NCBI RefSeq assembly: GCF_036173105.1
Contig: NZ_CP108053.1
Location: forward strand, 2,728,001 to 2,792,000
Reading direction: 5' to 3'
From: Streptomyces sp. NBC_00287
GTDB lineage: Bacteria > Actinomycetota > Actinomycetes > Streptomycetales > Streptomycetaceae
Length of the DNA stretch: 64,000 bases
Under the pieces are notes generated by a model. The model saw only the letters and a program-made list of their open reading frames with translations, was not told the DNA's origin and searched no databases. The stretch's first letter is position 1. Each line of letters begins with the position of its first letter. This document shows, piece after piece, positions 32,384 through 40,548 of this stretch. The position numbers and the translations under genes are program-made.

Positions 32384-32902
32384 ATGACCAACCAACCGCA
32401 CACTCGGCTCGACGCCCGCTACAGCGACGAGACGGCCACGGCGAGGCCCTGGCCGGAGGCCGTGGCGCTGCTGTCGGCGGCGGAGCTGTTCTGGATCTCG
32501 ACGGTACGGCCGGACGGGCGGCCGCATGTGACGCCGCTGCCTGCGGTCTGGTCCGAGGGAGCGCTGCACTTCTGCACGGGCCCGGAGGAGCGCAAGGCGC
32601 GGAACCTGGCCGAGAACCCACACGTGGTCCTGACCACCGGCACCAACACCTGGGACAAGGGCTACGACCTCGTCGTCCAGGGCGAGGCGGTGCGGGTGAC
32701 GGACGACGGCAGGCTGCGCGAGCTGGCGGCCGCCTGGGAGGCGAAATACGGCAGCTTCTGGCACTTCGACGTCCGGAACGGCTGCTTCCACCAAGGAGCC
32801 GGGCACGCTTTCGTATTCTCGGTGGCGCCGCGGACCGTTTTCGGCTTCGGTAAGGGTGAGCCGTTCAGCCAGACCCGTTGGCGATTCTCCAGGGAGGAAT
32901 AA
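32384..32902 (+). CDS. pyridoxamine 5'-phosphate oxidase-family flavin-binding protein
   Basis: A 172-residue split-barrel protein. The N-terminal half has WISTVRPDGRPHVTPL and LHFCTGPEERKARNLAENPHV, which is the typical FMN/F420-binding pattern of the PNPOx-like superfamily. It is probably a flavin- or F420-dependent oxidoreductase; PLP synthesis itself is unlikely. ATG at 32384 preferred; an upstream ATG at 32351 adds a non-conserved leader. Two nt separate it from the next gene, so they form an operon. Confidence 0.8.
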   Translation: MTNQPHTRLDARYSDETATARPWPEAVALLSAAELFWISTVRPDGRPHVTPLPAVWSEGALHFCTGPEERKARNLAENPHVVLTTGTNTWDKGYDLVVQGEAVRVTDDGRLRELAAAWEAKYGSFWHFDVRNGCFHQGAGHAFVFSVAPRTVFGFGKGEPFSQTRWRFSREE

Positions 32903-32904
32903 CG

Positions 32905-33354
32905 ATGGACTTCACCCTTGAAGTGATCCCGCTGCCCGTGAGCGACATCGACCGAGCCAGGGACTTCTACCGCGACAAGGTCGGCTTCCACGTCGACATC
33001 GACCAGGAGGTCATGCCCGGGATGCGGATCGTCCAGCTGACGCCGCCCGGCTCCGGCTGTTCGGTCGCGCTCGGTGACGCGGTGTGGGACCTGACCAAGG
33101 GCGAGACCAAGCCGGAGCCCGGCTCCTACCAGGGGCTCCAACTGTGCGTGGCGGACATCAAGGCGGCCCGGGCGGAGCTGCTGGAGCGGGGCCTTGAGGT
33201 GTCGGAGCCGGTCCAGTACACACCGGACGACGGCGCGACCTTCATGTACTTCAAGGACCCCGACGGCAACGGCTGGTCGATCCAGGAGTACCGCGTCAGG
33301 GCGGAGCAGCCCCTGCACAAGCACTTGTCGGAGCAGGCCGGGCAGCGGGACTAG
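32905..33354 (+). CDS. VOC-family (glyoxalase/bleomycin-resistance-type) protein
   Basis: A 149-residue protein with two beta-alpha-beta-beta-beta repeats: IPLPVSDIDRARDFYRDKVGF and LCVADIKAARAELLERG, ending FKDPDGNGWSIQEY. This is the vicinal-oxygen-chelate fold, which covers glyoxalases, dioxygenases and antibiotic-binding proteins; the exact role is not evident. The start at 32905 has AGGGAGGA upstream. It is co-transcribed with the flavin-binding protein gene. Confidence 0.85.
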   Translation: MDFTLEVIPLPVSDIDRARDFYRDKVGFHVDIDQEVMPGMRIVQLTPPGSGCSVALGDAVWDLTKGETKPEPGSYQGLQLCVADIKAARAELLERGLEVSEPVQYTPDDGATFMYFKDPDGNGWSIQEYRVRAEQPLHKHLSEQAGQRD

Positions 33355-33367
33355 CGGGCGCACAGGA

Positions 33368-33396
33368 AAGCCGCGGCCCTCCGGCGCCGCGGCCTT
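33368..33396 (+). terminator. hairpin terminator after the VOC gene
   Basis: Arms AAGCCGCGG and CCGCGGCCTT pair with one bulge around a GC-rich loop, followed by CTTGTCCTT. It closes the preceding two-gene operon and separates it from the lower-GC gene. Confidence 0.6.
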
Positions 33397-33413
33397 CTTG
33401 TCCTTGGTCCCGA

Positions 33414-34616
33414 GTGCTCGAATATCTGCTCCGGGCGGTGAGGGACGGGTCAGTTGTGTCCGCCGGGGGCGTGGCCCGCCGGGTTCTCAAGAAGACCGGC
33501 TCCTGGCGGCAGCGCGCAAGTGCTCATATTGCATCCGTGCAAGCCGAGCTCGACCGCATTGAAAATATGGCGGCCATGTCGGCGCACGACAGGAAGCTTG
33601 CAGAAAAGGCCCACCAGCTTTTGCACGGAGCGCGGCAAGCCACAGACAGTTGGCCATTCTGGGCCGGCGCATCCGCGCGAGATCGAACCTTGGCCACCAT
33701 TCACGAGGCCGAGTTGATCGTCCTCAAACTAACTCCTGCCCAGGAGCTCGGGTGGGAAGGATCCTCCGTTCTGGCCAAGGGCATCCAACACTTGGGGCAG
33801 GAGGATCCGCGCCTCAAGCTGCTTGAAGAACATCTGCGCGAGAACAACAACATGCTGGATGTCCAGGGCAGGCATTTGGCCGCCGGAGTCCTGCATGCCG
33901 CCAATCACACCGAGGAAATAGAGATAGCCAGGGTGCGGAATTTCCGCAATATCCTGCTTCTCGCTTTCCTTGCCCTTTCCGCATTCGCAGTCCTCCTGAT
34001 TCTGTCGGGCTATCAGAATCCTGCCGCGCTCGCGGACAAGCTTTGCTTCCGACCGCCCGCCCCCACTCCCGAGAACCCCACTGCCACGAAACGCGTCTGC
34101 CCTGTCACCGGGCTGCCCGCCGGTGACGACGTATTGCTGGTAGCGTCCCTGGGTGCCGCAGCCGCAGCACTCGCAGGCGCCACGTCCATTCGCCATATAC
34201 ACGGATCCGCCGTCCCGTACATGGTCCCCATGAGCCTACTTATTCTGCGCATCCCCATCGGCGCTTTGTCCGCCATTCTGGGACTGGTCCTCATCCATGG
34301 CGAATTCATCCCCGGGCTCTCGGCGCTGGACAGCGGGGCGCAGATCGCCGCATGGGCCGTGGCATTCGGAATCGGGCAGGAAGGCCTGACGCGGCTGCTC
34401 GACAAGAAGGGCAACCTTCTCCTGGAGAACGTGCGCGGTTCGGCGCGGGCCGTCGATTCGCCGCCGCCCAGCACCGACAGGTTGATCAAGCCCGTGCTGC
34501 GGCCCAGCGGGCCCGATGGGACCAAGCCCGCCGAAGGCGAACCGGCGGCTGAGCAGACGAAGCCCGACGAGGATCCCAAGCGAGGGGGCGGCGGGGCGGC
34601 GAACGCCGACGTGTAG
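33414..34616 (+). CDS. membrane protein of unknown function in a lower-GC segment
   Basis: A 400-residue protein. Residues 1-175 are helical and charged (coiled-coil-like, LDRIENMAAMSAHDRKLAEKA). Transmembrane helices are predicted near 182-200, 243-262, 272-292 and 307-325, ending in GQEGLTRLLDKKG, and then a Pro/Glu/Lys-rich tail. Base composition between about 33480 and 34330 is clearly less GC-rich than both sides, which suggests transfer. I do not recognise the family with confidence; a helical cytosolic part plus a membrane part could be an immunity or effector-type module (inference). GTG start at 33414 is tentative, without a good ribosome-binding site. Confidence 0.65.
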   Translation: MLEYLLRAVRDGSVVSAGGVARRVLKKTGSWRQRASAHIASVQAELDRIENMAAMSAHDRKLAEKAHQLLHGARQATDSWPFWAGASARDRTLATIHEAELIVLKLTPAQELGWEGSSVLAKGIQHLGQEDPRLKLLEEHLRENNNMLDVQGRHLAAGVLHAANHTEEIEIARVRNFRNILLLAFLALSAFAVLLILSGYQNPAALADKLCFRPPAPTPENPTATKRVCPVTGLPAGDDVLLVASLGAAAAALAGATSIRHIHGSAVPYMVPMSLLILRIPIGALSAILGLVLIHGEFIPGLSALDSGAQIAAWAVAFGIGQEGLTRLLDKKGNLLLENVRGSARAVDSPPPSTDRLIKPVLRPSGPDGTKPAEGEPAAEQTKPDEDPKRGGGGAANADV

Positions 34617-34632
34617 CTCCTGCACCGGCACC

Positions 34633-34665
34633 GGAGGGACCCGGACATTGTGTTCGGGTCTCTCC
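34633..34665. terminator. hairpin terminator between the lower-GC gene and glnA2
   Basis: GGAGGGACCCG and CGGGTCTCTCC pair at 10 of 11 positions (the other is a G-U pair) around an 11-nt loop, between two convergent genes. Confidence 0.75.
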
Positions 34666-34675
34666 GAATCAGCGC

Positions 34676-36037
34676 CTACAGCACCGGCAAATTCTTCCGC
34701 AGCTCGAACGCCGTGACCTCGCTGCGGTACTCCTCCCATTCCTGGCGCTTATTGCGCAGGAAGAAGTCGAAAACGTGCTCACCGAGCGTCTCGGCGACCA
34801 GGTCGCTGTTCTCCATGAGGGTCAGGGCCTCGCCGAGGTTCTGCGGGAGGGGCTCGATGCCCATCGCGCGGCGCTCGGCGTTGGAGAGGGCCCAGACGTC
34901 GTCCTCGGCGCCCGGAGGCAGCTCGTAGCCCTCCTCGATGCCCTTGAGGCCGGCGGCCAGCAGTACCGCGTACGCCAGGTACGGGTTGGCGCCGGAGTCC
35001 AGGGAGCGGACCTCGACGCGGGCCGAGCCGGTCTTGCCGGGCTTGTACATCGGGACTCGGACGAGCGCGCTGCGGTTGTTGTGGCCCCAGCAGATGTACG
35101 AGGGGGCCTCGCCGCCCGCGCCCGCCGTGCGCTCGGAGCCGCCCCAGATGCGCTTGTAGGAGTTGACCCACTGGTTGGTGACGGCGGAGATCTCCGCGGC
35201 GTGCTTCAGCAGGCCCGCGATGAAGGAGCGGCCGACCTTGGAGAGCTGGTACTCGGAGCCGGACTCGTAGAAGGCGTTCCGGTCGCCCTCGAACAGGGAG
35301 AGGTGGGTGTGCATGCCGGAGCCCGGGTGCTCGCTGAACGGCTTCGGCATGAACGTCGCCTGTACGCCCTGCTCCAGCGCCACCTGCTTCATGACCAGGC
35401 GGAACGTCATGATGTTGTCGGCGGTCGACAGCGCGTCGGCGTAGCGCAGGTCGATCTCCTGCTGGCCCGGGGCGCCCTCGTGGTGGGAGAACTCCACCGA
35501 GATGCCCATCGACTCCAGCATGGTGATCGCCTGGCGGCGGAAGTCCATGCCGACATTGGTCGGGGTGTGGTCGAAGTAGCCCGAGTTGTCGGCCGGGGTG
35601 GGGCGGGAGCCGTCGAGGGGGCGGTCCTTCAGCAGGAAGAACTCGATCTCGGGGTGGGTGTAGAAGGTGAAGCCCAGGTCGGAGGTGCGGGCCAGGGCGC
35701 GCTTGAGGACGTAGCGCGGGTCCGCGAAGGACGGGGAGCCGTCCGGCATGAGGATGTCGCAGAACATCCGGGCGGTGCCGGGGGTCTCCGCGCGCCAGGG
35801 CAGGACCTGGAAGGTGGAGGGGTCCGGCTTGGCGATCATGTCGGACTCGTAGACCCGGGCGAAGCCCTCGATGGCCGAGCCGTCGAAGCCGATGCCCTCG
35901 TCGAAGGCCTGCTCGAGCTCGGCCGGGGCCACGGCGACGGACTTGAGGAAGCCCAGCACGTCCGTGAACCACAGGCGTACGAACCGGATGTCGCGCTCCT
36001 CCAACGTACGGAGCACGAACTCCTGCTGCTTGTCCAT
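34676..36037 (-). CDS. glnA2: GlnA2-type glutamine synthetase homologue, probably gamma-glutamylpolyamine synthetase
   Basis: A 453-residue class-I GS fold protein: beta-grasp domain with GIGFDGSAIEGFARVYESD, then catalytic domain with PEIEFFLL, HEGAPGQQEIDLRYADAL, GSGMHTHLSL and NNRSALVRVP. The gene position near glnE and the sequence match GlnA2 of Streptomyces/Mycobacterium. From memory, GlnA2 in S. coelicolor glutamylates polyamines rather than ammonia. The region equivalent to the adenylylation loop reads EEGYELPPGAEDD, a shorter loop than NLYDLPPEE. ATG 36037 is preferred (GGGGA 8 nt upstream) over 36052. Confidence 0.88.
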   Translation of the reverse strand: MDKQQEFVLRTLEERDIRFVRLWFTDVLGFLKSVAVAPAELEQAFDEGIGFDGSAIEGFARVYESDMIAKPDPSTFQVLPWRAETPGTARMFCDILMPDGSPSFADPRYVLKRALARTSDLGFTFYTHPEIEFFLLKDRPLDGSRPTPADNSGYFDHTPTNVGMDFRRQAITMLESMGISVEFSHHEGAPGQQEIDLRYADALSTADNIMTFRLVMKQVALEQGVQATFMPKPFSEHPGSGMHTHLSLFEGDRNAFYESGSEYQLSKVGRSFIAGLLKHAAEISAVTNQWVNSYKRIWGGSERTAGAGGEAPSYICWGHNNRSALVRVPMYKPGKTGSARVEVRSLDSGANPYLAYAVLLAAGLKGIEEGYELPPGAEDDVWALSNAERRAMGIEPLPQNLGEALTLMENSDLVAETLGEHVFDFFLRNKRQEWEEYRSEVTAFELRKNLPVL

Positions 36038-36437
36038 CTTCCGCTTCCCCATCCTTGCTGGTCAGGCCGCCCTCCCGTAATTCGCGGGAAGCCGGTCGGG
36101 CACCTGAGCATCACACCACAACACCGTTTCGCGCGCGTTGCCGACCATGATCGGCAAGCCGACCCGGTCCTGAACGCCCGGCATACCACGGGTGCACCGC
36201 TCTACCGCCCATCTTGCCTGCTCGGACTGACATCCGTAACGCCCGGCCGCGGTCGGCTGTGGCGGAGGAGGTCCTCGCCAGGGGTCCTCGGCGGAAAGAG
36301 TGCGCGGAGCACCTGTCGAGTGCCTGTCGATTCCGTTGCGATCCGGCCCTTTCCTGTGCCCACCCTTCGAGAGGTCACAGGAACACCATTACGATCAGCG
36401 GACCCGACCGTCCCTTTCCGCAGAAGGACATCACGCC
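36038..36437. promoter_or_regulatory. glnA2/DUF3105 divergent intergenic region with a palindrome
   Basis: This 400-bp gene-free region contains a perfect inverted repeat TTGCCGA-N6-TCGGCAA at 36138-36157, about 100 bp upstream of glnA2, which could be an operator. I looked for a GlnR-type pair (GTnAC/GAAAC) and saw no convincing one. Otherwise it holds no ORF that looks coding. Confidence 0.45.
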
Positions 36438-37100
36438 ATGGGATCCGCCAAGAAGAGCAACTCCGCGGCGCGCAAGGCCCGCATAGAAGAGATGCGGCGC
36501 GCCGAGCAGTCTCGTGAGCGCCGCAATCGGATCCTCACGATCGGCGCCAGTGTGGTGGTGGTCGCCGCCCTGGTCGTCGGTGGCGTGGTTCTCGTGCAGT
36601 CGCAGTCCGACGACAGCGACTCGGTCGACGCCAAGACCACCGGCTCCCTGGTGGCCGGCGCCGACGGTGTGAGCACCTGGAAGGGCGGCAAGCTGACCCA
36701 GACCCACGTCGAGAAGAAGGTGGACTACCCGGTCGAGCCTCCGGTCGGCGGCGACCACAACCCGGTCTGGCAGAACTGCAACGGCGACGTCTACACCGAG
36801 GCCGTCGCGAACGAGAACGCCGTGCACTCCCTGGAGCACGGCGCGGTCTGGGTGACGTACACCAGCAAGGCCTCGAAGGCCGACGTCGAGGCGCTCGCCA
36901 AGAAGGTGAAGGCGACGCCGTACACGCTGATGAGCCCGTACGAGGACCAGAAGGCACCGATCATGCTCTCGGCGTGGGGTGCGCAGCGCACGGTGACGAG
37001 CGCAAGCGACCCGAACCTCGGCAAGTTCTTCGAGAAGTACGTCCAGGGCGAGCAGACGCCGGAGCCGGGCGCCGCGTGCACGGGCGGTAAGGCGCAGTGA
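36438..37100 (+). CDS. DUF3105 membrane-anchored protein
   Basis: A 220-residue protein with a cytosolic basic N terminus (RRAEQSRERRNR), a transmembrane helix (about 32-54) and an extracytoplasmic DUF3105 domain with NPVWQNCNGDVY, HSLEHGAVWVTY and C-terminal AACTGG. Conserved Cys, His and Glu suggest a metal or redox role, not proven. ATG at 36438 with AAGGA upstream. Its stop overlaps the next gene (TGATG), so both are translated together. Confidence 0.85.
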   Translation: MGSAKKSNSAARKARIEEMRRAEQSRERRNRILTIGASVVVVAALVVGGVVLVQSQSDDSDSVDAKTTGSLVAGADGVSTWKGGKLTQTHVEKKVDYPVEPPVGGDHNPVWQNCNGDVYTEAVANENAVHSLEHGAVWVTYTSKASKADVEALAKKVKATPYTLMSPYEDQKAPIMLSAWGAQRTVTSASDPNLGKFFEKYVQGEQTPEPGAACTGGKAQ

Positions 37101-37720
37101 TGAAGCACGTCGGCTGGATCGCGGGGACCGCGGCGGCGGTGCTCGTCGCGGCCGGCGCGATCACGTACGCCGTGGCCGAGGACGGGGGGTCCGGCGCGAC
37201 CCCCACCGCCGACTCCGCGGACGCCGGTTTCGCGCGGGACATGGCGGTGCACCACCAGCAGGCCGTGGAGATGTCGTACATCGTGCGCGACCGCACGGAC
37301 GACACCGAGGTGCGGCGCCTGGCGTACGACATCGCGCAGACGCAGGCCAACCAGCGCGGGATGCTGCTGGGCTGGCTCGACCTGTGGGAGCTGCCGAAGG
37401 TGTCGTCGGATCCGCCGATGACCTGGATGGACATGGGCTCCATGGCCTCCGGCGAGGACGGCGCGCTGATGCCGGGCATGGCGACGAACACCGAGATGAA
37501 GAAGCTGGAGAGCCTGAACGGCAAGCAGGCCGAGATCTTCTTCCTGCAGCTCATGACCGACCACCACAAGGGCGGCATCCACATGGCCGAGGCCTGTGTG
37601 AAGCGGTGCGAGGTGAAGGTGGAGAAGCGGCTCTCGCAGACCATGGTCAATGGTCAGGAGTCGGAGATCCAGTTGATGGCGGGGATGCTGAAGGACCGGG
37701 GCGCGAAGGCCCGGCCGTAA
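37100..37720 (+). CDS. DUF305-domain exported protein, possible copper binding
   Basis: A 206-residue protein with an N-terminal signal/anchor (VGWIAGTAAAVLVAAGAITYAVA) and two DUF305 repeats: FARDMAVHHQQAVEMS and LMTDHHKGGIHMAEAC. The paired His and the many Met residues (MTWMDMGSMAS, MPGM) are typical for copper-binding members. Translationally coupled to the DUF3105 gene, which suggests that the two act together at the cell surface in metal handling (inference). Confidence 0.85.
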   Translation: MKHVGWIAGTAAAVLVAAGAITYAVAEDGGSGATPTADSADAGFARDMAVHHQQAVEMSYIVRDRTDDTEVRRLAYDIAQTQANQRGMLLGWLDLWELPKVSSDPPMTWMDMGSMASGEDGALMPGMATNTEMKKLESLNGKQAEIFFLQLMTDHHKGGIHMAEACVKRCEVKVEKRLSQTMVNGQESEIQLMAGMLKDRGAKARP

Positions 37721-37789
37721 CGGTGGGGCGTGGGCCGGGCCACACCCCTCACCACCCCATCGCGTCGCTCTGACGATTACACTGGGCGC

Positions 37790-39544
37790 GTGCCTCAACT
37801 TCGCCTCGCCCTGAACCAGATCGACTCGCGCGTCGGTGACCTCGTCGCCAACACCGAGACGATCGTCCGCTGGACCCGGCACTCCGCCGAGCAGGGAGCG
37901 CATCTCGTGGCGTTCCCGGAGATGGCGCTGACCGGGTATCCCGTCGAGGACCTGGCCCTGAGGTCCTCCTTCGTGGAGGCGTCCCGCGCGGCCCTGCGCA
38001 CGCTGGCCGCCCGGCTCGCCGAGGAGGGCTTCGGGGAGCTGCCGGTCATCGTCGGCTACCTCGACCGCTCCGATACGGCACAGCCGAAGTACGGCCAGCC
38101 GGCCGGCGCCCCGCGCAACGCGGGGGCCGTGCTGCACCGCGGCGAGGTGGTGCTGACGTACGCCAAGCACCACCTCCCCAACTACGGCGTCTTCGACGAG
38201 TTCCGCTACTTCGTGCCCGGCGACACTATGCCGGTGGTGCGGGTGCACGGCGTGGACGTGGCCCTCGCCATCTGCGAGGACCTGTGGCAGGACGGCGGCC
38301 GGGTGCCGGCGGCGCGCTCTGCCGGGGCCGGGCTGCTGGTCTCGATCAACGCCTCGCCGTACGAGCGCAACAAGGACGACACCCGCCTCGAACTGGTCCG
38401 CAAGCGCGCCCAGGAGGCGGGCTGCACCACCGCCTACCTCGCCATGATCGGCGGCCAGGACGAGCTGGTCTTCGACGGCGACTCGATCGTGGTCGACGCG
38501 AGCGGTGAGGTGATCGCGCGGGCGCCGCAGTTCGCGGAGGGCTGTGTGGTCCTGGACCTCGACCTGCCGGCGGCTTCCGCGGATGCCCCGACGGGAGTGG
38601 TGGACGACGGTCTGCGCATCGACCGCGTGATCCTGTCCGAGGACCCGCTCCCCGCCTACTCGTCGGAGCTGGCGGGCGGTTACGCCGATCGCCTGGACGA
38701 CGACGAGGAGGTGTACTCGGCGCTGGTCGTGGGCCTGCGGGCGTATGTCGCCAAGAACGGCTTCAAGTCGGTCCTGATCGGCCTGTCCGGGGGCATCGAC
38801 TCGGCGCTGGTGGCGGCCATCGCGTGCGATGCGGTGGGCGCGCAGAACGTGTACGGCGTCTCGATGCCGTCCAAGTACTCCTCGGACCATTCGAAGGACG
38901 ACGCGGCGGAGTTGGCGCGCCGGACGGGCCTCAACTTCCGTACGGTGTCCATCGCCCCGATGTTCGACGCGTACATGTCGTCGACGGAGCTGACAGGCCT
39001 GGCGGAGGAGAACCTCCAGTCCCGCCTGCGCGGCACGCTCCTGATGGCCATCTCCAATCAGGAGGGCCACATCGTCCTCGCCCCCGGCAACAAGTCGGAG
39101 CTGGCGGTGGGCTATTCGACGCTGTACGGCGACTCGGTGGGCGCGTACGGCCCGATCAAGGACGTCTACAAGACGTCGATCTTCCGCCTCGCGGAGTGGC
39201 GCAACCGCGCGGCGGCGGAACGCGGCCAGACCCCGCCGATCCCCGAGAACTCGATCACGAAACCCCCGAGCGCGGAACTCCGCCCCGGCCAGGTCGACAC
39301 GGACTCCCTCCCCGACTACCCGGTCCTGGACGCGATCCTGGAACGCTACGTCGACCGCGACGAGGGCGCCGACGTCATCGTGGCAGCGGGCTTCGACCCG
39401 GCCCTGGTCACCAAGACCCTCCGGATGGTCGACACGGCGGAGTACAAGCGCCGCCAGTACCCGCCGGGGACGAAGATCTCGGCGAAGGGGTTCGGGAAGG
39501 ACCGGCGGTTGCCCATCACGAATGGGTGGCGGGAGACGGCGTAG
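37790..39544 (+). CDS. nadE: glutamine-dependent NAD+ synthase
   Basis: A 584-residue, two-domain enzyme. The N-terminal nitrilase-type glutaminase has the triad E44 (FPEMALTGYP), K126 (YAKHHLPNYG) and C162 (ICEDLW). The C-terminal synthetase has the PP-loop GLSGGIDSALVAA near 331. It makes NAD+ from deamido-NAD+, ATP and glutamine, the last step of NAD biosynthesis. I chose the GTG at 37790 because it begins the conserved PQLRLALNQ; the longer ORF from 37730 adds unrelated residues. Confidence 0.95.
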   Translation: MPQLRLALNQIDSRVGDLVANTETIVRWTRHSAEQGAHLVAFPEMALTGYPVEDLALRSSFVEASRAALRTLAARLAEEGFGELPVIVGYLDRSDTAQPKYGQPAGAPRNAGAVLHRGEVVLTYAKHHLPNYGVFDEFRYFVPGDTMPVVRVHGVDVALAICEDLWQDGGRVPAARSAGAGLLVSINASPYERNKDDTRLELVRKRAQEAGCTTAYLAMIGGQDELVFDGDSIVVDASGEVIARAPQFAEGCVVLDLDLPAASADAPTGVVDDGLRIDRVILSEDPLPAYSSELAGGYADRLDDDEEVYSALVVGLRAYVAKNGFKSVLIGLSGGIDSALVAAIACDAVGAQNVYGVSMPSKYSSDHSKDDAAELARRTGLNFRTVSIAPMFDAYMSSTELTGLAEENLQSRLRGTLLMAISNQEGHIVLAPGNKSELAVGYSTLYGDSVGAYGPIKDVYKTSIFRLAEWRNRAAAERGQTPPIPENSITKPPSAELRPGQVDTDSLPDYPVLDAILERYVDRDEGADVIVAAGFDPALVTKTLRMVDTAEYKRRQYPPGTKISAKGFGKDRRLPITNGWRETA

Positions 39545-39550
39545 TCAGTG

Positions 39551-39585
39551 AGCGCCGGTCGGGAGATCCTGGGCTGACCGGCGCT
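39551..39585 (+). terminator. hairpin terminator after nadE
   Basis: Perfect 10-bp inverted repeat AGCGCCGGTC and GACCGGCGCT around a 15-nt loop, starting 6 bp after the nadE stop. Confidence 0.75.
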
Positions 39586-39654
39586 TGCGTAGTTATTGGC
39601 ATCCGCTGTCGAGGACTTGGGCCACGGGTGGCGCCGGCCTCTCGCAGCAGGCGC

Positions 39655-40507
39655 TCAGCCGGCGACATGCCATCGGCCGTGAGACGGATCCCAGGTACCC
39701 GTGAAGTCGGTCCCCAGCAGAGGCGTGAGAAACGTGCGAGCGGCGGCCTCGGCAGTCCCCCAGGTCGCGCAGCCGTCCAGGCCCGCTACGTCACGGGCGG
39801 CCCGAGGGTAGCCCGTTCTCCAGGAGTCGTGCGGCATCTCAAATGCGTGTGGCAGCGCGAGGTTGACTTCGCTCTGTGCCCGCCGAGTGGCCTCCGTGCG
39901 CAGCGCGTGCTGGGCCTGCCCGGCGTCCACCACCTCGCGCTGACTGATCAGCAGGAGGTCAGCCAGGTCACGGAAGCGGCTGGAGGGAATAGTGCCTCGC
40001 CACTCGTACATGGCACAGATCTTGTCGGCCAGGTGATCGACCACGGGATACAGGCGAACCTCCGGCCAGTCAGTTGGCCAGGGCATCGGGACAGCAGGGG
40101 CGAGCCGGGTCACCTGGGGCGCGGCGGTGGGGGTCCGGCCGACCACCAGGTCTACGCGGATACTCTCGGATTTGCGAGTTCCCAGCCGCACGTCAAAGGC
40201 CTGGTTTGCACCGCGGGCCTCGTCACCGTGCGAAGTAAGGCGGGTGGGGACGAACATGAGATGGTCGTTGAGGTCCAGTGCAGCCGCGGCAAGCAGGGCC
40301 TGCACCGCCTCGTCGGTGGTGGTGGTTGATCATCCAGCCTGTGGGTTCAGCGACAAAAACCCGAGCAGCCAGCCGTTGGAAGAAGAACGCGCGCCGCAGC
40401 GCCCCTGCGTCCTTGGCGTTCCTCGCATGGGTTTTGGCGTACTGCTTCAGTGCGGCATCAAGTGCAGCAGGGGTGGCATAGCCGTTGTTCATCGCGCTCC
40501 GAGCCAA
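39655..40507 (-). pseudogene. AbiEii-type nucleotidyltransferase toxin, decayed by core deletion and frameshift
   Basis: Two reading frames together match an AbiEii-like toxin. The N-terminal part (40507 to about 40330: LDAALKQYAKTHARN, LRRAFFFQRLAARVFV, EPTGWMI) breaks off where the family continues with the KGG...DIDL catalytic core. The other frame resumes at about 40325 with TDEAVQALLAAAALDL and continues through YPVVDHLADKICAM and YRDL-like RFRDLADLLLI to the C-terminal TWDP. The GG and D-x-D nucleotidyltransferase residues are missing, so the protein should be inactive. The junction lies in a CCACCACCACC run. Confidence 0.75.
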
Positions 40508-40548
40508 GACATCAAAGGTGCAGGAACAAAGCAGCAGCCGGGAGGCCG

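Noticed and set aside
36038..36437. GlnR-type box before glnA2
   Set aside because: Searched for GTnAC/GAAAC spacing; only scattered GAAAC-like bits without the correct phase.
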